DNA of 11,301 nt from CAYYNP01 sp964472545 (GTDB lineage: Bacteria > Planctomycetota > Planctomycetia > Pirellulales > Thermoguttaceae): contig CAYYNP010000318.1 of assembly GCA_964472545.1 (NCBI GenBank), forward strand, positions 1 to 11,301. The letters are read 5' to 3'. Positions 6,051 to 11,301 of the stretch are shown in pieces; the first letter of the stretch is position 1, and each line of letters opens with the position of its first letter. Under the pieces are notes generated by a model. The model did no database searches. It saw nothing but the letters and a program-made list of their open reading frames with translations, and was not told the DNA's origin. The position numbers and the translations under genes are program-made.

Positions 6051-6282
6051 TGGTATAGGCCTCCAGTCGGCGGACGACCTCGTCGTAGATCTGGCCGACC
6101 AGCGGGCGAATCGTGGTCCGCAGCACCGGGTCGATCACCACGTCGGGGCCGGGCAGGTCGATCGGCTCCACCAGGCGATCAAACAGCCGCTCGGCCGCCA
6201 CGATCAGCGCCTCGCGCTTGTCGGTGGAGCTCAAGAAGGCCGACAGCTCGGCCGAGAGGACAGGAAGCAGGTCGTTCATCAT
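6040..6282 (-). CDS. Hypothetical 80-residue protein, first gene of accessory module
   Basis: A small soluble protein that looks mostly helical: an N-terminal amphipathic region (NDLLPVLSAELSAFL), a central KREALIVAAERLFDRLV, a DLPGPDVVIDP turn region and a C-terminal LVGQIYDEVVRRLEAY helix. No membrane segment, cysteine or known motif is visible. Two consecutive ATG codons (6282 and 6279) follow a GGAG element at 5 and 8 bases, so either may be used. The frame is open further upstream, but that stretch is Arg/Pro-rich and overlaps the capsid gene. It overlaps the following membrane-protein gene by 11 bases. I do not recognise the family. Confidence 0.7.
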   Translation of the reverse strand: MMNDLLPVLSAELSAFLSSTDKREALIVAAERLFDRLVEPIDLPGPDVVIDPVLRTTIRPLVGQIYDEVVRRLEAYTNVA

Positions 6283-6323
6283 CGGGTCTCCGTAGGAAAT
6301 GGGAAGGCAAAACGTCGGCAGCT

Positions 6324-6350
6324 TGCCGCTCGGCAGTGTGCCGGTCACAC
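6324..6350 (-). repeat. Two abutting small hairpins after the capsid gene
   Basis: In the 89-base gap between the capsid stop and the next start, the minus strand reads GTGTG-ACCGG-CACAC (6350-6336) followed immediately by TGCCG-AG-CGGCA (6335-6324). A run of four T lies about 11 bases further on (6312-6309). This could be a weak terminator or an RNA processing/stability element that sets capsid mRNA above the downstream genes. The stems are short, so chance is not excluded. I see nothing else in this gap. Confidence 0.4.
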
Positions 6351-6371
6351 GATCAGACGCGACCTCTCGGG

Positions 6372-8456
6372 CTACTCGCCCTTCATCTTCAGCGCCCCGC
6401 GGAAATCCTGCTCGCGGACACCGAAGTCGATGTAGCCGCGGAACTGGATGCCCAGGGTGTTGAAGTCGGCGTCGGCCCGCTCGACAGTCGGACGGTCCAC
6501 GCCGCCGAGGAAGGCGACCTCCAGGGTGGGCAGCCGGTTGGGATCGGCCCACAGGTACCAGGCCTTGTTGCTGGCCCCGGCAAACGCCGCGCTGGAGAGG
6601 TAAACCGAGGAGACGACCTCGTACTTCCCCGCGTGCGGGTTCGACTGCGGCTTGCCCTTGTTGGCCGTGGTCGTCTCGTTGAGGTTGATCGAGGTCATCA
6701 ACAGCTGCGCGGGGACCTTCAGCGCCGTGGGCACCAGCAGCAACCGCGCCGGCACGCCCAGCGGGCGCCCATTGGGCTTGATCTGCTCGGCGAACGCCAC
6801 CTCGGCGGCCGTCAGCCCGTCGACCGTCAGCGCCGTGTCGGCCCCCTCGCGGTAGTTCTTGTGATCGGCGTGGAAGAAGGTTTTGCCGTCCGACTGCGTC
6901 GGGTTCGACAGCAGCAAGGCCCAGACGGCGTCGGAGATCGCCTCGGCCGCGCCCATGCCGATCTGCCGGGGGATTTCGCTCAGTGCGCCCAGGTCGTCAT
7001 CGATGATCATCTGTCGGGTGAGCGCGAACATGATCCCGTGCGTGTCGGCCCGCTGGCCGAACTTCTGCTCGTCGACCTTGCCGTGCTTCAGTTCGCCATC
7101 GGGTCCGACCTTCTCGAACTTGAAGCTGCCGGTCATCCGGTACCGGCTGTGCTCCTTGAAGTCGTTGACCGTGGCGATCTTGCAGATCCGCCGCCAGGTG
7201 TCCTCGATGTAGTTGTAGCCTTCCAGCAGCGACTTGTTGGCCACGTTCGAAAGGATGCCTGGCAGGCTGGTGGTGCTGAAGGCCGCCCGCAGCCAGCCGT
7301 TGGCGTCGCGGCGGTAGCGGGGCAGGCGCATGCCGCTGGCCAGCTCGCAGAACTCCTGGATGCCGATCCCACGCAGCCGCTCGGCCGCCTCCAGGACCAA
7401 TGCGTCGTAGGAGGCCTCCATCAGCGCGGCCGATCCGCCGGCGGCCGAGAAGGCCACCGCCTCGAGGACCTCGGGCGTGTGCGTCTCCCGGGCCACGTGG
7501 ACTGCCGGCGCCTCGGCGCGCGACGCCCGCAGCACCTCCAGTTCGCAGCGGGTCAGTTCCCACCCTTCATCGATCGCCTTGGCCTCAATCTCCGGGAACT
7601 CACCGCGGCAAATCCTGCGAACCTCGGCGATCCGCCGGGTCTCGCCGGCGGCCGCCCGGCGCAACTCGCTACGCATCTCATCGAGCGCCGCCTGGGTATC
7701 GACGGGGGCGGCTGCCTGGAGCGCCTCGGGCGTGGCCGGCGGCGAAACGACCGGCGGGGGCGTTGCAGCTGCGGTGGCCGCCTCGTTGCCGGTCTGCCCT
7801 TCGGCGCCGGTTTGCTTTTCCGCAGCAGGCTGCTGCTCGGCGCCGGTCGGCTCCGTGGGCGCGCTCTCTTGGTTGACGTTCCCTTGGTCCTTCACATCGG
7901 TCTTCGGCATCGAATCCTCCTTCTGAGGCGCTTGGGCAGCGACGACCGCTTTGGTGCCGCCGTCGGCGCCGCTGTCGACGAAACTGATCTCTCGAAGCAT
8001 CATCCGACGGACCACGTGCAGCGGTCCCTCGAACGTCTGGCCGTTGACCTCCACGGTCTGTCCGGCCGGCACAAACTCGGCCTGAAGCACCGGGCCGCCG
8101 ATGCTGGCCTGCCACGGAAAACCGTTGGAGCCGCTGCGAGCCACGTCGCGGGCCCACGAGGTGTCGCGGCTGATCAGCCCCTCGGCGACCAGTTGGCCCC
8201 CCTCGGCCTCGATCCGCGTGGTGTGGCCCACGCCCTGGCTGGGCTTGTGGTCCAGCCGGATGGGTACCGACTGGCTGGGGATGTCCAGGCCGCCGAGGTC
8301 GACGACCACCGGGTGCGGGAACCCGGCCACACGCATCCGGCCGCCGGAGTAGGCGACCATCGAGAACCGCGGCAACTGCTTCTCATCCGCGGCCGCCTCG
8401 ATCACCGCTGCGGCAGAGAACTCGACGAACTCAGGCGGCTTGACGTGTTGCGACAT
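6372..8456 (-). CDS. Prohead protease / major capsid protein fusion (S78-like protease + Mu gpT-like capsid)
   Basis: A single 694-residue protein. Residues 1-180 look like an S78-type prohead protease, with likely catalytic His70 (in IRLDHKPSQG), Ser118 (in WQASIGG) and Glu156 (in LREISFVDSGADGG), in the order and rough spacing of HK97 gp4-type enzymes. Residues 183-250 form a Gln/Thr/Pro/Ala-rich linker, 253-315 a charged probably helical region like a scaffolding delta domain, and about 337-694 a Mu gpT-like capsid domain (SLPGILSNVANKSLLEGY, KTFFHADHKN, LLLVPTAL, FRGYIDFGVREQDF). The upstream ATG at 8465 directly abuts GAGGAGG and has no room for ribosome binding; the ATG at 8456 lies 9 bases after AGGAGG and is preferred. 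An internal start at 7910 may yield a separate capsid product. The protease would mature the capsid during assembly. Confidence 0.92.
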   Translation of the reverse strand: MSQHVKPPEFVEFSAAAVIEAAADEKQLPRFSMVAYSGGRMRVAGFPHPVVVDLGGLDIPSQSVPIRLDHKPSQGVGHTTRIEAEGGQLVAEGLISRDTSWARDVARSGSNGFPWQASIGGPVLQAEFVPAGQTVEVNGQTFEGPLHVVRRMMLREISFVDSGADGGTKAVVAAQAPQKEDSMPKTDVKDQGNVNQESAPTEPTGAEQQPAAEKQTGAEGQTGNEAATAAATPPPVVSPPATPEALQAAAPVDTQAALDEMRSELRRAAAGETRRIAEVRRICRGEFPEIEAKAIDEGWELTRCELEVLRASRAEAPAVHVARETHTPEVLEAVAFSAAGGSAALMEASYDALVLEAAERLRGIGIQEFCELASGMRLPRYRRDANGWLRAAFSTTSLPGILSNVANKSLLEGYNYIEDTWRRICKIATVNDFKEHSRYRMTGSFKFEKVGPDGELKHGKVDEQKFGQRADTHGIMFALTRQMIIDDDLGALSEIPRQIGMGAAEAISDAVWALLLSNPTQSDGKTFFHADHKNYREGADTALTVDGLTAAEVAFAEQIKPNGRPLGVPARLLLVPTALKVPAQLLMTSINLNETTTANKGKPQSNPHAGKYEVVSSVYLSSAAFAGASNKAWYLWADPNRLPTLEVAFLGGVDRPTVERADADFNTLGIQFRGYIDFGVREQDFRGALKMKGE
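7916..7922 (-). promoter_or_regulatory. Strong internal ribosome binding site inside the protease/capsid gene
   Basis: On the minus strand AAGGAGG is followed after five bases (ATTCG) by an in-frame ATG at 7910, which begins MPKTDVKDQGN. It falls exactly at the end of the protease domain, before the low-complexity linker. It is a full-length anti-16S match, better than those of several real starts in this window. Initiation here would give a 512-residue linker-delta-capsid protein without the protease. Confidence 0.6.
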
Positions 8457-9858
8457 CCTCTTCATCCTCCTCGGGCTCCGGCGCGACGGGTTGCTCCTCC
8501 GCCAAGCCCAGCTCTTGCATCAACTGCCGTTCCTTCGCCCGCTGGCGAAGCTCGGCCTCCCAGTCCTTGCCCTGCCGGGCGTACTCGTAGGCCAGCGTGG
8601 TCGTGTTGCTGGCCAGGCGGGTGGCCTGCGCGTTGGCCTCCTTGGCCGGATCGACGTGCTCCATCCCGTCCCAGAACCACTGGTGCTGGACTCGATCGAG
8701 CACCCGCAAAACGGCGAAAGCTCTTAAGAGGGCCGCTTCGGCGATCCATGCCGAGAGGACGCGATCCATCACGACGCGGCCCAAGTGCGACTGCTCGATT
8801 CGCAGGCTTTTCATGTAGGTTTGATGATCGAGCCTCCCGCTGGCATAGTTGTGTTGGCTGGAATCGCCGGTGATGATGTTGATGGGGACCTGCAGGCAAC
8901 GGCCGATTTCACCGAGGATCTCACGCTTGAATTCGCTGTAGGCGGTGGCCGGCTGCTCGGCCCGGACCTGGCCAAGCTTCCAGCCGTCGGGCAACGTGGT
9001 GGCCATCCGCTTTTCGAGTTCGATCACATCCAGCGGTTCGACCGGTGTCGCCTCGCCGCCGGCCGGGGCATCGGTGTAGAGCACGGCAGCGAAGTCGGCT
9101 GCCGTCTCCGCCGCGCCCAGCACGGCCAGCGTGTAACGCCGCAGTTGGGCGAACAGCGGCAGGGCCGGGGTGATCTCCGGCACACCACGGTGTTGGTCCG
9201 GCCGATCGGCCCGGTACCAGTGGATCATCGACCCCGCGGCGATCCGCAGGCTGGTCACCAACCCGGCCCCAATTCCGAAGGCGCCCGGGTGCTCCCGCAG
9301 CAGGTGGTACGCCTTGGGCTGGGCAAGGCGGTCCAGTTCGATCCCGTCGATTACGTCCGGGCGGTTGATCGCAGTCACCGGTGTGGTAATCTGGTCGGCT
9401 TCGATCAGTCGCAGGTCGAGTTTCACCGGATGGTCCAGCCGCGGGTTGTTGACCAGCACGGCGAATGACTCGCCGTCGGTCACCTTGGCCATCCGCATCG
9501 TGCGGAGCTTGGCCGACAGATCGACGGCCATCGCCCAATCGGCAAACGCCTGCTCGACGGTCCGGTTGATTTGGTTGTCTTCGGTCAACAGCTGCAATCG
9601 CGGTCCCGTCCCTACGCAGTCGCCGGCCACTGTCAGCACCATGCCCTTGGCGTAGGAGTTGTTGGCCACCTCATACCGGGACCGATTGCGGAGCGTGCGC
9701 CGCACGTCGGGCGTGGCGGCCGCATCGGGACTCAGTCCGTCGGCCATCGCCCAGTGTCGGACGTTCTCGACGGTCGTCTGCGCCGCGTCGTAGCGGGCCC
9801 GCAGATGGCCCGGGAGGGACGCGCGGGCCTTCCTTCTATGGCGAAACGGCCACATCAC
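8431..9858 (-). CDS. Phage portal protein, lambda gpB family
   Basis: The portal forms the ring at the head vertex through which DNA enters and leaves and to which the tail connects. The 475-residue product has the lambda-type layout: a basic N-terminus, NRSRYEVANNSYAKG with CVGTGPRLQ (residues 58-89), HWYRADRPDQHRGVPEITPAL (213-233) resembling the conserved RPGQxRGV segment, and a later QHNYASGR. The length is close to that of the lambda-type family. Translation may begin at the GTG (9858) or the adjacent ATG (9855); a GGGAGGG element sits 5 and 8 bases ahead of them, so both are possible. The 3' end overlaps the capsid fusion gene by 26 bases if that gene starts at 8456. The C-terminus is acidic (EPEEDEEDVATRQAA). 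Confidence 0.93.
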   Translation of the reverse strand: MMWPFRHRRKARASLPGHLRARYDAAQTTVENVRHWAMADGLSPDAAATPDVRRTLRNRSRYEVANNSYAKGMVLTVAGDCVGTGPRLQLLTEDNQINRTVEQAFADWAMAVDLSAKLRTMRMAKVTDGESFAVLVNNPRLDHPVKLDLRLIEADQITTPVTAINRPDVIDGIELDRLAQPKAYHLLREHPGAFGIGAGLVTSLRIAAGSMIHWYRADRPDQHRGVPEITPALPLFAQLRRYTLAVLGAAETAADFAAVLYTDAPAGGEATPVEPLDVIELEKRMATTLPDGWKLGQVRAEQPATAYSEFKREILGEIGRCLQVPINIITGDSSQHNYASGRLDHQTYMKSLRIEQSHLGRVVMDRVLSAWIAEAALLRAFAVLRVLDRVQHQWFWDGMEHVDPAKEANAQATRLASNTTTLAYEYARQGKDWEAELRQRAKERQLMQELGLAEEQPVAPEPEEDEEDVATRQAA

Positions 9859-10052
9859 GCGGTCCCTCCCGGGCTGATCTTCGCGAGCCTAATCCCGAGT
9901 CCCTTCGATTGGGCCGCCTTCTTCGCTGCCAGGTACTTATCCGCGGCGATCTGCTCGGGGAGCGGATGCTGCTCGACGCTGCCGGTGTCCCCGCTGGCCC
10001 GCTTTGGCCCGGTGGCGTTTTCGGCGATCGTGTTGTCGAGTTCCTGGCTCAT
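9855..10052 (-). CDS. Small protein between terminase and portal (possible gpW-like head-tail joining protein)
   Basis: A 65-residue hydrophilic protein beginning MSQELDNTIAENATG and ending in SPGGTA, with a Lys/Ala-rich helical stretch (AADKYLAAKKAAQSKG) in the second half. The ATG at 10052 is fixed by an in-frame stop two codons upstream. The stop is embedded in the portal start region (G-TGA-TG), indicating translational coupling. Its place between terminase and portal is where lambdoid phages carry the small joining protein gpW, and the size fits, but I see no clear sequence match. The function is therefore a positional guess. Confidence 0.6.
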   Translation of the reverse strand: MSQELDNTIAENATGPKRASGDTGSVEQHPLPEQIAADKYLAAKKAAQSKGLGIRLAKISPGGTA

Positions 10053-10150
10053 CCGTTACGCCCGTACACAGTGAAAAACGTTTGCCCTCTATATAGTAAA
10101 AGGCCGCCGAGAAGGTGTTTGTCCGACAGAAGATCGAAGAATTCGAAAGT
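10053..10150 (-). other. Non-coding gap with an AT-rich patch, possible weak internal promoter
   Basis: Together with the second inverted repeat this makes a 116-base gap, the longest in a window where most genes touch or overlap. On the minus strand it holds an AT-rich stretch, TTTTACTATATAG (about 10101-10089), that stands out from the GC-rich surroundings and resembles a -10 element. I find no convincing -35 match at the usual spacing. I see no open reading frame with a ribosome binding site here. A secondary promoter for the portal-capsid genes is possible but weakly supported. Confidence 0.3.
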
Positions 10151-10201
10151 CGTACCATATGTGGTACGTCAGACGATCTTTTCTCGCGTGGCGATCGTCT
10201 G
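10151..10201 (-). repeat. Two adjacent inverted repeats around the zinc-ribbon stop codon
   Basis: Read on the minus strand, CAGACGATC (10201-10193) pairs perfectly with GATCGTCTG (10178-10170) around a 14-base loop, and the right arm runs into the stop codon. Directly after the stop, CGTACCA-CATA-TGGTACG (10168-10151) is a perfect 7-bp stem with a 4-base loop. No good T-run follows, so this is not a textbook intrinsic terminator. It could be an attenuator, an RNA processing site or an operator. The symmetry is directly visible; the role is inferred. Confidence 0.5.
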
Positions 10202-10345
10202 GCCGCAATTGCGACACCGCTTGCGACGGACGATCGCATCACGACGAGGGCGGGTATAGACAGTCTTGAAATGCCGACATCCACATTGGCGACAGACCAG
10301 ACCAAGGTGTGGAGACGTTCCTTCACGATCCGATGGCGTCGGCAT
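10169..10345 (-). CDS. Small zinc-ribbon protein, NrdR-like N-terminal type
   Basis: A 58-residue basic protein. Four cysteines, in CRQC (residues 18-21, with an extra Cys at 23) and CRNC (44-47), flank a stretch rich in Arg, Thr and Lys. The layout CxxC-x22-CxxC followed by GQTIATRE closely resembles the N-terminal zinc ribbon of NrdR (CxxC...RRRECxxCxxRFTT), but there is no ATP-cone domain. The start is taken as the ATG whose A is the last base of the terminase stop; the frame is open further upstream, but that part lies inside the terminase gene. It could bind nucleic acid, for example as a small late regulator or packaging partner, but no function can be assigned. An inverted repeat overlaps its 3' end. 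Confidence 0.75.
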   Translation of the reverse strand: MPTPSDREGTSPHLGLVCRQCGCRHFKTVYTRPRRDAIVRRKRCRNCGQTIATREKIV

Positions 10346-11301
10346 CAGCGCGACCCTCGCTGCAGCTTTGAGAGCTTGATCCGCTGGCGCGGGGCAGCCG
10401 TTTGCGCAGCCAAAGAAGCCAACGCCGCACCCTGGATGCTGGCGGCCACAGCCGCACCGACCAAACAGTCGAACCAGTGGTTGTCCTGACGCGTGGCCCG
10501 CAGCTTCCACTCATCGACTGTTCGGTCACGGGCCATCGTCTTCACACGGTACTCGGCCGAAAGGTGCTCGGCCAGCAGGCGATGGACCTTCTCGTCATGA
10601 CCGAATAGCGACAGACAGCTCGGATCGCCCATGGCCACGGCCAGCCGCGCGTGGACGAACGACTTCCAGTAGTTCGTGTCGATCAAGACATGGCGGACCT
10701 GCCGCTTGCCGGTGGTCGACGGGATTCGCCAGTGGTGGCCGATCCGGTCGCCCCGCTTGCGGCGGTATTCGGAGAAGGGGATCGAAGAGGCACCCACGTA
10801 CTTGCCGTGGCTGGGCAGGACGATCCCGGCATGCCGCGATTGGCGGCAGAACTGGTAAACCACGTCGGTCGACTGCCCCCAGTTCGCGTCGATCAGTACC
10901 CGGTCGACCTTCATTTCGGCCCCATCCTCGCGCCGGTACACATGGGCAATCCGCTCGTCGCAGAGTTTTTCCAGCCCAGCGTAGATCGCACCCTCCAGCC
11001 CGGCGCCCGGCGTGGCCTGGGCGAGCGTTTTGCGGATGTCCCGCAGCGTGAAGTAGGCCCGGCGCTGGTCGGGCCAGGTGCCGCAGTCGACGACGTAGCC
11101 GGTGAAATCCTCCTCCCAGGCGGCGATCAGCCAGAACAGGGCCCGCTGCTGCACGTCGATGAACATCGTCAGGTGCGACGCGCCCAGCGGCAACACGTCC
11201 CGGGCGTACCCGTTTGTCTTAGCGGCAATCTCCTCGGCCGTGAGCATCTCCTCGCCTTCGGTCTCGACGATCGGCTCGTTCTGGTATTCCGCGAAGAAGG
11301 C
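10345..11301 (-). CDS. Phage terminase large subunit, GpA-like, C-terminal part (5' end outside window)
   Basis: This is the motor and nuclease subunit that cuts concatemeric phage DNA and pumps it into the prohead. The frame is open to the window edge, so the N-terminal ATPase domain is missing and 318 residues are visible. The first visible residues, AFFAEYQNEP, match the segment that links ATPase and nuclease in large terminases. What follows looks like the RNase H-fold nuclease: acidic residues in FIDVQQRALFW, in VLIDANWG and in DNHWFDCLVG are at the places expected for the metal-binding triad, and VDCGTWP is typical of the GpA family. The stop overlaps the next gene's ATG by one base (TGATG), so the two are probably translationally coupled. 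Family assignment is from recalled motifs; the nuclease role is well supported by order and context. Confidence 0.9.
   Translation of the reverse strand, partial: AFFAEYQNEPIVETEGEEMLTAEEIAAKTNGYARDVLPLGASHLTMFIDVQQRALFWLIAAWEEDFTGYVVDCGTWPDQRRAYFTLRDIRKTLAQATPGAGLEGAIYAGLEKLCDERIAHVYRREDGAEMKVDRVLIDANWGQSTDVVYQFCRQSRHAGIVLPSHGKYVGASSIPFSEYRRKRGDRIGHHWRIPSTTGKRQVRHVLIDTNYWKSFVHARLAVAMGDPSCLSLFGHDEKVHRLLAEHLSAEYRVKTMARDRTVDEWKLRATRQDNHWFDCLVGAAVAASIQGAALASLAAQTAAPRQRIKLSKLQRGSR

Noticed and set aside
6040..6552. A longer version of the 80-residue protein starting at 6552.
   Set aside because: The extension lies inside the capsid gene, is Arg/Pro-rich, and has no ribosome site; the tandem ATGs at 6282/6279 do.
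5595..8873. A 1092-codon open frame on the plus strand, antisense to the capsid fusion and its neighbours.
   Set aside because: Its product is Arg/Pro/Gly/His-rich and low in complexity, as expected for the mirror of a GC-rich coding strand. It crosses several well-supported minus-strand genes and shows no domain.
9937..10326. A 129-codon minus-strand frame spanning the gap after the zinc-ribbon gene.
   Set aside because: It overlaps two better-supported genes, changes composition along its length, and has no ribosome site.
10169..10510. A longer zinc-ribbon protein with extra cysteines starting at 10510.
   Set aside because: The additional sequence is a frame shadow of the terminase C-terminus. 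The ATG at 10345 coupled to the terminase stop is the natural start.

Overview
The window is an internal slice of a tailed-phage or prophage structural module. Every gene I can support lies on the minus strand, so it reads from right to left. The DNA is GC-rich with mostly G/C third codon positions. The gene set resembles prophages of Planctomycetes: a GpA-type terminase, a lambda-type portal, a protease/capsid fusion, a papain-like peptidase and small planctomycete-style hypothetical proteins. That host assignment rests on family resemblance and is an inference. No integrase, attachment site, tRNA, rRNA, CRISPR array or insertion sequence is visible.

Right end, packaging and head (11301 to 6372): the C-terminal part of a large terminase; a 58-residue zinc-ribbon protein; a 116-base non-coding gap with inverted repeats and an AT-rich patch; a 65-residue protein in the place of a head-tail joining protein; the portal; and one long gene joining a prohead protease to a Mu gpT-like major capsid protein. 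A strong ribosome binding site and in-frame ATG lie inside this fusion at the protease/capsid boundary, so it may also make free capsid protein, like the nested C/Nu3 arrangement of lambda.

Middle, accessory module (6282 to 3130): seven small genes, mostly overlapping or a few bases apart. Five encode likely membrane or exported proteins (single-helix proteins and a lipoprotein with DnaJ-like CxxC repeats) and one encodes a papain-like cysteine peptidase. The module separates the capsid gene from its likely decoration gene, and short hairpins sit in the gap at each end. It may be a lysis cassette or another envelope-directed cargo.

Left end, decoration, connector and tail (3090 to 1): a DUF2190-like decoration protein, two head-tail connector/completion candidates, an HK97 gp10-like protein, a tail tube protein, a tail assembly chaperone with a -1 frame extension, and the start of a TP901-type tape measure protein cut by the window edge. 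No sheath gene precedes the tube gene, so a long non-contractile (siphovirus) tail is most likely.

Start and stop codons commonly overlap (ATGA, GTGA or TGATG), which points to one long, translationally coupled late operon whose main promoter lies to the right of the window.
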